Below are positions 54,778 to 63,998 of a DNA stretch of 64,000 nucleotides, piece after piece. The stretch is taken from contig NZ_JAHUZF010000006.1 in NCBI RefSeq assembly GCF_019218295.1, positions 558,001-622,000 on the forward strand. The letters run 5' to 3'. Origin of the DNA: Maritimibacter sp. DP1N21-5 (GTDB lineage Bacteria > Pseudomonadota > Alphaproteobacteria > Rhodobacterales > Rhodobacteraceae). Below the pieces are notes generated by a model, which was not told the origin of the DNA, made no database searches, and was given only the letters and a program-made list of their open reading frames with translations. Position numbers and translations under genes: made by a program. Each line of letters starts with the position of its first letter. Position 1 is the stretch's first letter.

Positions 54778-54868
54778 GGCTGCTCTTTTCTTCTGTCCCG
54801 TCCCGATTTACCTCGTCAGGTAGCACGGAGATGGTCAGCGCGAAAGAGCGTGGAAGAGGGGGCGGGAC

Positions 54869-55570
54869 ATGGTGAACGGAACGAACGATGTCCGCGCGGC
54901 GACCCCTGCGCGGGGCACGGTGATCTTCGATCTCGACGGCACGCTGGCCGATACCTCGCGCGACCTGATCGCTTCGGCCAACGCCTGCTTCGCGCGGCGC
55001 GGTCTGGACGCGGTGCTGGACCCAGATGCGGATGCCGGAGTCGCTTTCCACGGCGGACGCGCGATGCTCCGGCTCGGCTATGAGCGGCTCGCCCATGACG
55101 GCGGCTGGATGGAGGAGGACTATCCTTTTCTGCTCAACTGGTACGGTGCCAACATCGACACGCACACGCGGATGTATCCGGGGGCCGTCGCAGCGGTCGA
55201 GGGGCTCCGGGCGCAAGGCTACGCGGTGGGCGTCTGCACGAACAAGCCCGAGGGGCTGGCGGAGGTGCTTCTATCTCGGCTCGGAGTGCGCGATCTTTTC
55301 GCCTCTCTTGTCGGTGCGGATACCTTGACGGTGCGCAAGCCCGATCCCGCGCCCTATGTCGCGGCGGTCGAACGCTCCGGCGGCACGGTCGAGCGTTCGG
55401 TGCTGGTCGGAGATACCTCGACCGACCGGGACACCGCCCGCGCCGCGGGCGTGCCTTGCGTGCTTGTCACCTTCGGTCCGTCCGGTGACCGGGTCCTGAC
55501 ACTCGGTCCGGAGGCCCATATCGGGCACTTCGACGAACTCGCCAAAGTGGTCGAAGGCCTCCTGACTTGA
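54869..55570 (+). CDS. gph: HAD-family phosphoglycolate phosphatase-like
   Basis: Protein of 233 residues. HAD motif I FDLDGTLADTSRD near residue 20, motif II in GVCTNKPEG, Lys in VRKPDPAPY and motif IV VGDTSTDRDTARAAG. The cap is the helical Gph type. It likely dephosphorylates 2-phosphoglycolate, although related phosphatases differ. Location beside glmSU recurs in related bacteria as far as I recall. Its stop overlaps a TTG of the following frame. Confidence 0.88.
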   Translation: MVNGTNDVRAATPARGTVIFDLDGTLADTSRDLIASANACFARRGLDAVLDPDADAGVAFHGGRAMLRLGYERLAHDGGWMEEDYPFLLNWYGANIDTHTRMYPGAVAAVEGLRAQGYAVGVCTNKPEGLAEVLLSRLGVRDLFASLVGADTLTVRKPDPAPYVAAVERSGGTVERSVLVGDTSTDRDTARAAGVPCVLVTFGPSGDRVLTLGPEAHIGHFDELAKVVEGLLT

Positions 55571-55602
55571 CGCGCCCTGCGGCCAGTTCCAGTGTCGCGC
55601 CC

Positions 55603-56799
55603 ATGAGCGAGCGATTTACGGGCACTTTCACCCAGCAGGAGCCGATCCCGGAGGAGGCGATCGAGGCCGCCGTGGCGCAGATGCGAACCGGGCGGCTGCA
55701 CCGCTACAACCTCGTGGGCGACGAGGCGGGCGAGGTCGCACTTCTGGAAGAGGAGTTCGCCGCGTTCACCGGCGCCCGGTTCTGTCTGGCCGTTGCCTCG
55801 GGCGGCTATGCGCTCGCGACGGCGCTTCGCGCAGTGGGCGTGGAGCCCGGCGACCGGGTGCTGACCAACGCATTCACGCTCGCCCCGGTGCCGGGTGCCA
55901 TCGCCAGCGTGGGCGCTGTGCCGGTCTTCGTCGGCGTGACCGAAGCGCTTGTCATCGACCTCGAGGATCTGGCCACCAAGGCGGATCAGTCCGACGTCCT
56001 GATGTTGTCGCATATGCGTGGTCATATTGCCGACATGGACGCGCTGATGGCGCTTTGCGACGCCCGCGGCATCACGGTGATCGAGGACTGCGCCCATACG
56101 ATGGGCGCGCGCTGGAACGGCGTTCTGTCGGGTCGTCATGGCGCGATTGGCTGTTACTCGACCCAGACCTACAAACACATGAACTCGGGTGAGGGGGGGC
56201 TGATCGTCACCGACGATGAAGACATCGCGGCACGGTCGGTGATGTTGTCGGGGAGCTACATGCTTTTCGACAAACACCGGGCCGCGCCGGCGCCCGAAGT
56301 CTTCGAACGCGTGAAATACGTGACGCCCAATATCTCGGGCCGGATGGACAATCTCAGGGCGGCGATCCTGCGCCCACAGCTTCGCGATCTCGCGCGCCAG
56401 TGCGAGCGCTGGAACGAACGATACCGCGAGGTCGAGGTCGGCCTGCACGACACGCCCGGGCTCACGGTCATCGCCCGGCCCGAGAAGGAGGACTATGTCA
56501 TGTCCTCCTTCCAGTTCCTGCTTCTGGACTGGTCGGACGAGGCGATCCGCGAGGTGGTCCGTCGTTGCGCGGCCCGGGGGGTGGAGCTGAAATGGTTCGG
56601 CGCGGCAGAGCCCGTGGGCTTCACCTCGCGCTATGACAGCTGGCGTTACGTCGAGAGCGCGCCGATGCCCGCCACCGACCGGGTGCTCAAGGGCATCCTC
56701 GACCTGCGGCTGCCACTGACCTTTTCGCTGGAGGACTGCGCCCTCATCGCCCGGATCATCCGGGCCGAGGTGTCGGCGGTCTATCAGGAAGCCGGCTGA
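55603..56799 (+). CDS. DegT/DnrJ/EryC1-family aminotransferase
   Basis: Protein of 398 residues from ATG 55603 (MSERFTGTF); an alternative TTG at 55567 overlaps the preceding stop. PLP lysine in STQTYKHMNSGEGG near residue 195, N-terminal RTGRLHRYN and the CLAVASGGYALATAL segment. These enzymes transaminate keto-sugars or similar ketones, or form GDP-perosamine and related compounds. No sugar pathway genes are adjacent, so the substrate is open. It follows the HAD gene closely. Confidence 0.9.
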   Translation: MSERFTGTFTQQEPIPEEAIEAAVAQMRTGRLHRYNLVGDEAGEVALLEEEFAAFTGARFCLAVASGGYALATALRAVGVEPGDRVLTNAFTLAPVPGAIASVGAVPVFVGVTEALVIDLEDLATKADQSDVLMLSHMRGHIADMDALMALCDARGITVIEDCAHTMGARWNGVLSGRHGAIGCYSTQTYKHMNSGEGGLIVTDDEDIAARSVMLSGSYMLFDKHRAAPAPEVFERVKYVTPNISGRMDNLRAAILRPQLRDLARQCERWNERYREVEVGLHDTPGLTVIARPEKEDYVMSSFQFLLLDWSDEAIREVVRRCAARGVELKWFGAAEPVGFTSRYDSWRYVESAPMPATDRVLKGILDLRLPLTFSLEDCALIARIIRAEVSAVYQEAG

Positions 56800-56810
56800 C
56801 GCCGGCTCTG

Positions 56811-56891
56811 GAGGGCCAGCCCTCGGCCGCCATTGTCGCTTGCACCAATGGCGCAGCAAAGACGGCCTCCCGGGATATTTATGAACCAGAG
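56811..56891 (+). repeat. Composite intergenic repeat, copy C
   Basis: Hairpin GAGGGC-CA-GCCCTC (56811-56824), hairpin GCCATTG (56829-56835) / CAATGGC (56846-56852), then the core GGGATATTTATGAACCAGAG (56872-56891). Same order as copy A but with the two hairpin types exchanged and different stem sequences. It follows the DegT gene. Confidence 0.75.
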
Positions 56892-57007
56892 TAGGGGAGG
56901 GTCCACCCCCGAGGCTTCCCCTGGGGGCTTCTCCGGTCACGGTCATTGGCTTCCCAGCCTGTGCCGCAACCCTCTGATAACGCGTTAATCTTAACGACTC
57001 GTTACGT

Positions 57008-57079
57008 CTCTGGTCCATAAATATCCCGGAGAGCGCGAGAGGCTGGCCTCTCGCACGGGTTGACGGGCGGCGCAGCCGC
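57008..57079 (-). repeat. Composite intergenic repeat, copy D
   Basis: Minus-strand core GGGATATTTATGGACCAGAG (57027-57008), then hairpin GCGAGAGGC-TG-GCCTCTCGC (57035-57054) and GCGGC-GCA-GCCGC (57067-57079). It faces copy C, so the two cores flank a 116-bp interval. Confidence 0.75.
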
Positions 57080-57153
57080 GCGGCGATCCGTATCTCCGAA
57101 CCCCGTCGTAACCCAGCGGAACACTTGACCCGACTCACCCCGCCTGCCAGAAA

Positions 57154-57167
57154 TGAACAAGCGTTCA
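57154..57167. promoter_or_regulatory. Operator-like palindrome TGAAC-AAGC-GTTCA upstream of ivd
   Basis: Perfect 5-bp arms with a 4-base spacer, 27 bp upstream of the ivd ATG. Similar GAAC/GTTC palindromes bind TetR-type acyl-CoA regulators; the liu operon is otherwise known to be controlled by LiuR (MerR) or LiuQ (TetR). The regulator is not in the window. Confidence 0.5.
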
Positions 57168-57193
57168 ATAACGTGTCTTCAGGAGGAGGAAGC

Positions 57194-58357
57194 ATGTTCA
57201 CCGCATCCATGACGTTCGACCTGGGCGACGAGGTCAACGCGTTGCGCGACACCGTGCACCGCTTCGCACAGGAACGGATCAAGCCGCTCGCGGCCGAGAT
57301 CGACAGGACCAATGATTTCCCTGCCCATCTGTGGCGCGAAATGGGCGATCTGGGTTTGCTCGGGATGACGGTCGAGGAGGACTACGGCGGCACCGGCATG
57401 TCCTATCTTGCGCATACCGTGGCCGTCGAGGAAATCGCACGGGCCTCCGCCTCCGTCTCACTGTCATATGGCGCACATTCGAACCTCTGTGTGAACCAGA
57501 TCCGGCTCAATGGGACCGAGGCCCAGAAGGCGAAATATCTGCCGGGGCTGACCTCGGGCGAACTTGTCGGCGCGCTCGCCATGAGCGAACCGGGGGCGGG
57601 GTCCGACGTGGTCTCGATGCAGCTTCGGGCCGAGAAGAAAAACGGCTACTATACGCTGAATGGCTCGAAGTTCTGGATTACCAACGGGCCGGATGCCGAC
57701 ACGCTCGTGGTCTATGCCAAGACCGACATGGCGGCAGGCTCCAAGGGGATCACGGCCTTCATCGTCGAGAAGTCGATGAAGGGTTTCACCACCTCGCCGC
57801 ATTTCGACAAACTGGGCATGCGCGGGTCGAACACGGCACAGCTCTTCTTCGAGGACGTCGAGGTGCCCTTCGAGAACGTGTTGGGCGAGGAGGGCAAGGG
57901 CGCGCGCGTCCTCATGTCCGGCCTCGACTACGAACGGGTCGTTCTTTCGGGCATTGGAACGGGCATCATGGCGGCCTGTCTGGACGAGGTCATGCCCTAT
58001 ATGGTCGAGCGCAAGCAGTTCGGGCAGTCGATCGGGGATTTCCAGCTTATGCAGGGCAAGATCGCCGACATGTATACCGCGATGAACTCGGCCCGCGCCT
58101 ATGTCTACGAGGTGGCGCGCGCCTGCGACCGGGGCAGGGTAACGCGGCAGGATGCGGCGGCCTGCGTGCTCTATGCCTCGGAAGAGGCAATGAAGGTCGC
58201 GCATCAGGCAGTGCAGGCGATGGGCGGCATGGGGTTCATGAACGAAACCCCGGTGAGCCGTATCTTCCGCGACGCAAAACTCATGGAGATCGGAGCCGGC
58301 ACGTCGGAAGTCCGGCGCATGCTCGTCGGGCGCGAGCTTATGGCCTCGATGCGCTGA
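57194..58357 (+). CDS. ivd: Isovaleryl-CoA dehydrogenase
   Basis: Protein of 387 residues from ATG 57194, which has the ideal site caggaggaggaagc. Acyl-CoA dehydrogenase signatures: [56 protein letters not shown], and the C-terminal [23 protein letters not shown] with [15 protein letters not shown]. The catalytic Glu fits the G-L-D-Y-E-R segment at about residue 250, the position used by isovaleryl-CoA dehydrogenases (internal Glu254). FAD enzyme converting isovaleryl-CoA to 3-methylcrotonyl-CoA. The mccB/mccA genes downstream support this assignment. Confidence 0.95.
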   Translation: MFTASMTFDLGDEVNALRDTVHRFAQERIKPLAAEIDRTNDFPAHLWREMGDLGLLGMTVEEDYGGTGMSYLAHTVAVEEIARASASVSLSYGAHSNLCVNQIRLNGTEAQKAKYLPGLTSGELVGALAMSEPGAGSDVVSMQLRAEKKNGYYTLNGSKFWITNGPDADTLVVYAKTDMAAGSKGITAFIVEKSMKGFTTSPHFDKLGMRGSNTAQLFFEDVEVPFENVLGEEGKGARVLMSGLDYERVVLSGIGTGIMAACLDEVMPYMVERKQFGQSIGDFQLMQGKIADMYTAMNSARAYVYEVARACDRGRVTRQDAAACVLYASEEAMKVAHQAVQAMGGMGFMNETPVSRIFRDAKLMEIGAGTSEVRRMLVGRELMASMR

Positions 58358-58420
58358 CAGCGGACTTGTCGGATGGCCCCGGGCGTGGTGCTCTGGGGTC
58401 ATTCAGCGCAGGAGACATTC

Positions 58421-58909
58421 ATGCTCAAGAGCCTTTCCCTTGTCCTAACCGTCGCCGCAACGCCCCTTGCTGCGCAGGACCTCGTCTATGACTTCACCGA
58501 CAGCAAGGGTTGCGTGGCCAACGGCGGTGATTGGTACGACATGCTCCAGTGCATTGGTGTGGCGGCGGCCAACTGCATGGACAACTCGCCGCAAGGCCAT
58601 ACGACTATCGGCACCGGCGCTTGCCTCTGGGCCGAACACGAGGACTGGGACCGGGAACTCAACGCCGTCTATGGCCCGCTGATCGAAGCCCTGGCCCGCG
58701 ACGACGAAACCTATGGCGAACCGGTGAGCATGGCGGAGGCGCTGCGCGACGCGCAGCGAAGCTGGATCGCCTACCGAGACGCGGCCTGCCATTTCGAGCG
58801 CTCGAAATGGGGGGCCGGCACGGGCGGCGGGCCAGCGCAGGCGAATTGCCTGATGCGCATGACCGCCGAACGGGCGATCACGCTTCAGCTCGAGTCCGCG
58901 GGGCGTTGA
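58421..58909 (+). CDS. Exported LprI-like (DUF1311) protein
   Basis: Protein of 162 residues from ATG 58421 after caggagacattc. Signal peptide to about residue 18 (VLTVAATPLAAQ). Four or more Cys (GCVAN, LQCIGV, NCMDN, ACLWAE), then DWDRELNAVYGPLIEAL and RDAQRSWIAYRDAACHFE, the DUF1311/lysozyme-inhibitor LprI core. Probably a periplasmic protein; no link to leucine catabolism is obvious. It lies 64 bp after ivd and 3 bp before the next gene. Confidence 0.85.
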   Translation: MLKSLSLVLTVAATPLAAQDLVYDFTDSKGCVANGGDWYDMLQCIGVAAANCMDNSPQGHTTIGTGACLWAEHEDWDRELNAVYGPLIEALARDDETYGEPVSMAEALRDAQRSWIAYRDAACHFERSKWGAGTGGGPAQANCLMRMTAERAITLQLESAGR

Positions 58910-58912
58910 GGG

Positions 58913-59191
58913 ATGCGGGCAGGGGTTCTTGTCATGATCGTCGCGCTCTGCGGGTTGTCGGCCATGCTGGGCTGGCGGCTCGGGCGGTCGGAACGACCGG
59001 ACCCCTCGGGGATCGTCGCGCAATGGGCCGAGACCTATCGCGAAGAGACCGGGCGTTCCGGGCCTTGCGAAGGGCGGCCGGAAGGCACGGGCTTCGTGAT
59101 AAGCTGTGGCGGGGAGGCGAACCGGGTGGACTACCGGACGGATGGCTGGGGGCGGCTGGTCGCACGGCATGCCGGGGCCTTGGACGGATGA
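58913..59191 (+). CDS. Small membrane-anchored protein, unknown
   Basis: Protein of 92 residues. An N-terminal transmembrane/signal helix (VLVMIVALCGLSAMLGWRLG) precedes a short periplasmic domain with two Cys (SGPCEG and VISCGG), probably a disulfide. Its stop overlaps the ATG of the next gene as ATGA. No family recognised. Confidence 0.75.
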   Translation: MRAGVLVMIVALCGLSAMLGWRLGRSERPDPSGIVAQWAETYREETGRSGPCEGRPEGTGFVISCGGEANRVDYRTDGWGRLVARHAGALDG

Positions 59192-59754
59192 GGGGCCTGT
59201 TGCTTCTAGGCTGGCTCGCGACCCCCGCGACGGGACAGGACCTGCCGGACCTTCAGACTTGCCTGAACAGCTATGTCGATGACTACGAATGGTTGCTCGA
59301 GGTGCATGCGGACGACGTGCTCGAGGATATCGAGGGCGGCATCTGGCATGTGGAAGAGGTGCCCAACTGCGTCACCATGGCGATCATGATCTGCGATGCA
59401 GCGGAAGCCTCCTATGCCTGCCAACGCGACCTCGCGGACGAAGAACGTGCGCTGGCCGAGGCGATCCGCGCCGGACTGCCGGACCCCGACCGGGGCGGCG
59501 ACGGCTGGGCCAAGCGCCTCTATGCGGCGACCTACGATCTCGCCCATGGCATTTCCGCCGGCGACGATTGCGCGGGGACCGAGGATCCCATGACATCGTG
59601 GTGCCTGGCTCGCGAAGAGGGCAACCGCCTGCGCGACGCGGTGTCGGCCTGGCAGGTGGCGCGATACCTCGACCTCGTGCCCCCGGCCACCGAGGCCGGA
59701 TGGGCCGGCCCGCCGCCACCCCTTCGCCCGCTGCCCAGACCGGAGGGCAGGTGA
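59188..59754 (+). CDS. Exported Cys-containing protein, unknown
   Basis: Protein of 188 residues. The start overlaps the previous stop. A short hydrophobic N terminus ([14 protein letters not shown]) predicts a signal peptide. The mature part has Cys at [30 protein letters not shown] and DDCAGTE ... WCLARE, eight in total, paired by spacing like a disulfide-rich helical domain. It ends Pro-rich. Resembles the LprI-like gene two positions upstream in Cys spacing, though homology is not certain. Confidence 0.75.
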   Translation: MRGLLLLGWLATPATGQDLPDLQTCLNSYVDDYEWLLEVHADDVLEDIEGGIWHVEEVPNCVTMAIMICDAAEASYACQRDLADEERALAEAIRAGLPDPDRGGDGWAKRLYAATYDLAHGISAGDDCAGTEDPMTSWCLAREEGNRLRDAVSAWQVARYLDLVPPATEAGWAGPPPPLRPLPRPEGR

Positions 59755-59870
59755 TGCGCAGGAACCCATTCGAAGGGGCCGAAGCAAGCTACCGCTGCCT
59801 CATCGAGGCGAGCATGGAAACCGTGAACTGGATGCTGGACCAGACCGGGGAGGAGGACCTGAGCCAATGA
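59754..59870 (+). CDS. 38-residue small protein embedded between overlapping genes
   Basis: ATG 59754 overlaps the stop of the upstream gene as TGATG, and its own TGA (59868-59870) overlaps the mccB ATG (59867) as ATGA. The 38 residues ([19 protein letters not shown] ... [13 protein letters not shown]) are predicted amphipathic helix. Both ends in coupling overlaps argue for translation, and the frame is closed by an exact stop/start join. Function unknown; it may mainly couple translation to mccB. Confidence 0.7.
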   Translation: MRRNPFEGAEASYRCLIEASMETVNWMLDQTGEEDLSQ

Positions 59871-61471
59871 AACTGGAAACCAAGGTGCTGACGGGGTCCG
59901 AGGACTTCGCGGCGAACCGGGCCGCGCATCTGGAAATGCTGGGTGTCATTGCCGAGGCGGCAACCGTCGCTCAGGCGGGAGGCGGCGACAAGGCGCGCGA
60001 GCGGCATCTTTCGCGCGGCAAGATGCTGCCCCGCGACCGCGTCGCGAACCTCCTCGACCCCGGCGCGCCCTTTCTCGAGGTCGGCGCGACGGCGGCGCAC
60101 GGCATGTATGACGGCGCGGCCCCGGCGGCGGGGGTGATTGCGGGGATCGGACAGGTCCACGGGCAGGAAGTCATGGTCATCGCCAATGACGCCACCGTGA
60201 AGGGCGGCACTTACTACCCGATGACGGTCAAGAAGCACCTGCGCGCACAGGAGATCGCCGAGGAATGCAATCTGCCCTGCATTTACCTCGTAGACTCGGG
60301 CGGTGCGAACCTGCCTAACCAGGATGAGGTCTTTCCTGACCGCGACCACTTCGGGCGGATTTTCTACAATCAGGCCCGGATGAGCGCGAAGGGCATACCG
60401 CAGGTCGCCGTTGTCATGGGCTCCTGTACGGCGGGCGGCGCCTATGTTCCCGCGATGTCGGACGTAACGATCATCGTGCGCGAGCAGGGCACTATCTTTT
60501 TGGCCGGCCCGCCCCTCGTGAAGGCCGCGACCGGCGAGGTGGTGACGGCCGAGGACCTTGGCGGTGGCGACGTGCACACGCGGCTGTCCGGCGTGGCCGA
60601 CTATCTGGCCGAGGATGACGCCCATGCGCTCGCGCTCGCCCGGCGGGCGGTCGAAAGCTTCAACCGGCGCAAGCCCGAGACGGTGCGGTGGGAGGCTGAG
60701 GAAGCCCCTGCCCATGACCCCGAAGAACTGCTCGGTATCGTGCCCGCCTCGCTCAACACGCCCTATGACATTCGCGAGGTGATCGCACGCGTGGTGGACG
60801 GCTCGCGTTTCGACGAGTTCAAGCCGCGCTTCGGCGAGACGTTGGTGACGGGCTTTGCCCATCTGAAAGGCTGCCCGGTGGGCATCATCGCGAACAACGG
60901 CGTGCTCTTTTCCGAAGCCGCCCAGAAGGGCGCGCATTTCGTCGAGCTTTGCTCGCAGCGGCGAATCCCCCTGATCTTCCTGCAGAATATCACCGGCTTC
61001 ATGGTGGGCCGGAAGTACGAAAACGAGGGCATCGCGCGACACGGGGCCAAGATGGTGACGGCGGTCGCGACGACCAATGTGCCCAAGGTCACGGTCCTGG
61101 TCGGGGGCTCCTTCGGGGCCGGCAACTACGGAATGGCGGGGCGGGCCTATCAGCCCCGGTTCCTGTGGACCTGGCCCAATTCGCGGATCTCGGTCATGGG
61201 CGGCGCGCAGGCGGCGGGGGTTCTGGCCACCGTCAAACGCGAGGCCATCGAACGGGGCGGCGGGTCCTGGTCGGCGGACGAGGAAGCCGCCTTCAAGCAG
61301 CCCACCATCGACATGTTCGAGCGTCAGTCGCACCCGCTTTATGCCTCGGCGCGGCTCTGGGACGACGGCGTGATCGACCCGCGCAAGACGCGCGACGTTC
61401 TCTTCCTGTCGCTCGTGGCGGCGCTCAACGCACCGATCGAAAACACACGCTTCGGCGTGTTCCGCATGTGA
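59867..61471 (+). CDS. mccB: Methylcrotonyl-CoA carboxylase beta subunit
   Basis: Protein of 534 residues, the carboxyltransferase half. Signatures: [53 protein letters not shown], and the second half's [23 protein letters not shown] and [24 protein letters not shown] carboxylates 3-methylcrotonyl-CoA to 3-methylglutaconyl-CoA. It is translationally coupled to the 38-residue frame and followed 10 bp later by the nuclease-like gene. Confidence 0.96.
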   Translation: MKLETKVLTGSEDFAANRAAHLEMLGVIAEAATVAQAGGGDKARERHLSRGKMLPRDRVANLLDPGAPFLEVGATAAHGMYDGAAPAAGVIAGIGQVHGQEVMVIANDATVKGGTYYPMTVKKHLRAQEIAEECNLPCIYLVDSGGANLPNQDEVFPDRDHFGRIFYNQARMSAKGIPQVAVVMGSCTAGGAYVPAMSDVTIIVREQGTIFLAGPPLVKAATGEVVTAEDLGGGDVHTRLSGVADYLAEDDAHALALARRAVESFNRRKPETVRWEAEEAPAHDPEELLGIVPASLNTPYDIREVIARVVDGSRFDEFKPRFGETLVTGFAHLKGCPVGIIANNGVLFSEAAQKGAHFVELCSQRRIPLIFLQNITGFMVGRKYENEGIARHGAKMVTAVATTNVPKVTVLVGGSFGAGNYGMAGRAYQPRFLWTWPNSRISVMGGAQAAGVLATVKREAIERGGGSWSADEEAAFKQPTIDMFERQSHPLYASARLWDDGVIDPRKTRDVLFLSLVAALNAPIENTRFGVFRM

Positions 61472-61480
61472 AGAGGGCAG

Positions 61481-62044
61481 GTGTCATGGCGCGACCGAAG
61501 ACGCGGCCGGCGCTGGGCCCGGGGACAGAGGCGGCGCCTCAAGGCGGGCTCTCGGCGGCGTGCCCGACATCCGCGTGGCGATACGTGGCCCCGGATCGGC
61601 AAGGGTCTGTTGTTTGGGCTGGTTGCCGGGATTGCCGTGATTGCGGCATTGGATCGGGCGGGCTTGCCGGTCATGAACCGGGTGTTCTTGCCGCGCGCAG
61701 CGGAAAGCGGGTGCCGTGTGCTCCGGGTCGTCGACGGCGATACGCTGACGCTGGCCTGTCCGGGAATCGGCATCGCGCGGTCGCGGTTGGTTGGAGTGGA
61801 CGCGCCGGAGATCTTTTCGCCGCGCTGCGCCCGGGAATTGCGATTGGGTCTGACCGCGAAGCTACGGGTGCAAGCGCGGCTCTGGACGGCGCGGGACCTG
61901 GCCATCGTCCGACAAGGCAGGGATCGTTACGACCGGGTGCTCACCACGGTCTTTGTGGACGGCGAGAGCCTGTCCCGCTGGCTCGTGGACGAAGGGCTTG
62001 GCCGACCTTACGACGGAGGCGCGCGGGCCGGGTGGTGCAGTTAG
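61481..62044 (+). CDS. Membrane-anchored staphylococcal-nuclease-like protein
   Basis: Protein of 187 residues from GTG 61481. Arg-rich N terminus, one transmembrane helix (GLLFGLVAGIAVIAAL, about residues 41-58), then the SNase domain: VVDGDTLTLAC, SRLVGVDAPEIF and YDRVLTTVFVDGESLSRWLVDEGLG. The catalytic pair expected from SNase (Arg/Glu) may be present in VGVDAPE and GRDRYDRV. Inserted between mccB and mccA, with 10-bp gaps on each side; it may act on extracytoplasmic DNA or be vestigial. Alternative function unknown. Confidence 0.85.
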   Translation: MSWRDRRRGRRWARGQRRRLKAGSRRRARHPRGDTWPRIGKGLLFGLVAGIAVIAALDRAGLPVMNRVFLPRAAESGCRVLRVVDGDTLTLACPGIGIARSRLVGVDAPEIFSPRCARELRLGLTAKLRVQARLWTARDLAIVRQGRDRYDRVLTTVFVDGESLSRWLVDEGLGRPYDGGARAGWCS

Positions 62045-62054
62045 GAGGACGGAC

Positions 62055-63998
62055 ATGTTCGACAAGATTCTGATCGCGAACCGGGGCGAGATCGCCTGCC
62101 GGGTGATCGACACCTGCCGCCGGCTGGGCGTGGCGACCGTGGCGGTCTATTCGGATGCGGACCGGGACGCGCGCCATGTGGCGATGGCGGACGAGGCCGT
62201 GCATATCGGCGGTTCGGCCCCGGCGGAGAGCTACCTGAAGGGCGACCGGATCATCGCGGCCGCGCAGGAAACCGGCGCGCAGGCAATCCATCCGGGCTAC
62301 GGCTTCCTGTCCGAGAATCCGGATTTCGTGGAGGCGGTGGACGCCGCCGGGCTCGTCTTCATCGGACCCTCGGCCACGGCGATCCGGGCCATGGGGCTCA
62401 AGGATGCGGCGAAGGCGCTGATGGAAGAGGCCGGGGTGCCCGTGGTGCCCGGCTATCACGGTGCCGACCAGTCCGACGACGTTCTGGCGCAGGCAGCCGG
62501 GGAAGTCGGCTACCCGGTCCTGATCAAGGCGGTCGCCGGGGGCGGCGGGAAGGGGATGCGGCTGGTGGAACGGTCCGGCGACTTCGCCGATGCGCTGGCC
62601 TCGGCCCGTTCCGAGGCGCACACCGCCTTCGGCAATCCCGATGTACTGATCGAGAAATACGTGACGGCGCCCCGCCATATCGAGGTGCAGGTCTTCGGTG
62701 ACGGCAATTCCGCAGTTCATCTCAACGAACGGGACTGTTCGCTGCAACGCCGCCACCAGAAGGTCATCGAGGAGGCCCCCGCGCCCGGCATGACGCCCGA
62801 GGTGCGCGCGGCCATGGGCAACGCCGCCGTGCGCGCTGCCGAGGCCATCGGATATGCCGGTGCGGGCACGGTCGAGTTCATCGTCGACGGTTCGGACGGC
62901 CTGCGTCCGGACGGGTTCTGGTTCATGGAGATGAACACCAGGCTTCAGGTCGAGCATCCCGTGACCGAGGAAATCACCGGCATCGACCTTGTCGAATGGC
63001 AGCTGCGCGTCGCCGCGGGCGAAGGCCTGCCCATGGCGCAGGCGGATATTCCCCTGCGCGGTCATGCCTTCGAGGCGCGGCTTTACGCCGAGGATGTCCC
63101 GGCTGGGTTCCTTCCCGCCACGGGCCGGCTTGCCCATCTCGAATTCGCGCCGGGCTGCCGGGCGGAAACCGGGGTGCGCACGGGCGATGTGATCAGCCCG
63201 TTCTACGACCCGATGATCGCCAAGATCGTAACCCGCGGCGCGACCCGGGCCATCGCATTGTCGTCCATGCGCGCCGCGCTGCGGGACACCCGGGTGGCAG
63301 GAACGGTCACGAACCTTGGCTTCCTCGCCGCGCTTTGTGCCCACGATGGCTTCGTCGTGGGAGAGGTTGATACCGGTCTCATCGCGCGGGATCTCGAGGC
63401 GCTGGTCGCCGCGCCCCCGCCGAGCGCCGGCGCGGTCGCCATGGCGGCCATCGCGGCCGCGGGACTGCTGTCACCGGGGCCGGCAGCGGGCTTCACGCTC
63501 TGGGAGCCGTTGCGCCGCAGCGTGCCGCTGGAGCATGACGGCGCCCCCGTGACGCCAGTGCTGGAGGTGGCGGGCGAGCGGATCGTGATCCATGTGGACG
63601 AAGACTCCGTGACCGCTGAACGGACGTCGTCCGGCTGGCGAATCGCGGGTCGGGCGGCGCCTGCGGTCGTCGTTTCGGGCGAACTGGTGACGGTGTTCGA
63701 GGGCGCAGGCCACGGGTTCCGGGTCGTGGATCCCCTGTCCGTTGCGGCGGCAGGCGGTCCCGCTGGCGACGTGGTCGAAGCCCCGATGCCGGGACTGGTG
63801 AAGGCGCTCTTCGTCGCGCCCGGCGACCGGGTGGAAGCCGGCGCGAAAATGGCCATCATGGAGGCAATGAAAATGGAACATACCCTGACCGCCCCGCGCG
63901 ACGGGACCGTGGCCGAAGTGCTTGTATCCGAGGGCGCGCAGGTCGAAGCCCATGCCGCGCTGATCGCGCTCGAACCCGAAGAGGACGCAAACACATGA
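62055..63998 (+). CDS. mccA: Methylcrotonyl-CoA carboxylase alpha subunit
   Basis: Protein of 647 residues from ATG 62055 after ttaggaggacgga. N-terminal biotin carboxylase (FDKILIANRGEIACRVI, ATP-grasp loop AVAGGGGKGMRLV and EMNTRLQVEHPVTE), a linker region, and C-terminal biotinyl domain with lysine in AIMEAMKMEHTL near residue 615. Biotin-dependent; works with mccB. Its stop overlaps the ATG of the next gene (ATGA at 63995). Confidence 0.96.
   Translation: MFDKILIANRGEIACRVIDTCRRLGVATVAVYSDADRDARHVAMADEAVHIGGSAPAESYLKGDRIIAAAQETGAQAIHPGYGFLSENPDFVEAVDAAGLVFIGPSATAIRAMGLKDAAKALMEEAGVPVVPGYHGADQSDDVLAQAAGEVGYPVLIKAVAGGGGKGMRLVERSGDFADALASARSEAHTAFGNPDVLIEKYVTAPRHIEVQVFGDGNSAVHLNERDCSLQRRHQKVIEEAPAPGMTPEVRAAMGNAAVRAAEAIGYAGAGTVEFIVDGSDGLRPDGFWFMEMNTRLQVEHPVTEEITGIDLVEWQLRVAAGEGLPMAQADIPLRGHAFEARLYAEDVPAGFLPATGRLAHLEFAPGCRAETGVRTGDVISPFYDPMIAKIVTRGATRAIALSSMRAALRDTRVAGTVTNLGFLAALCAHDGFVVGEVDTGLIARDLEALVAAPPPSAGAVAMAAIAAAGLLSPGPAAGFTLWEPLRRSVPLEHDGAPVTPVLEVAGERIVIHVDEDSVTAERTSSGWRIAGRAAPAVVVSGELVTVFEGAGHGFRVVDPLSVAAAGGPAGDVVEAPMPGLVKALFVAPGDRVEAGAKMAIMEAMKMEHTLTAPRDGTVAEVLVSEGAQVEAHAALIALEPEEDANT

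Larger units (their letters stand above)
56800..57193. other. 394-bp gap upstream of the leucine-degradation cluster
   Basis: Contains repeat copies C and D facing each other, the AT-rich patch gataacgcgttaatcttaacg (around 56977) and an operator-like palindrome at 57154. No gene seen. The promoter of ivd is probably between 57090 and 57180. Confidence 0.7.

Noticed and set aside
56800..57193. Insertion sequence bounded by inverted repeats C and D
   Set aside because: The 116 bp between the facing cores encode no transposase and the hairpins lie outside the interval, so a decayed IS is not supported.
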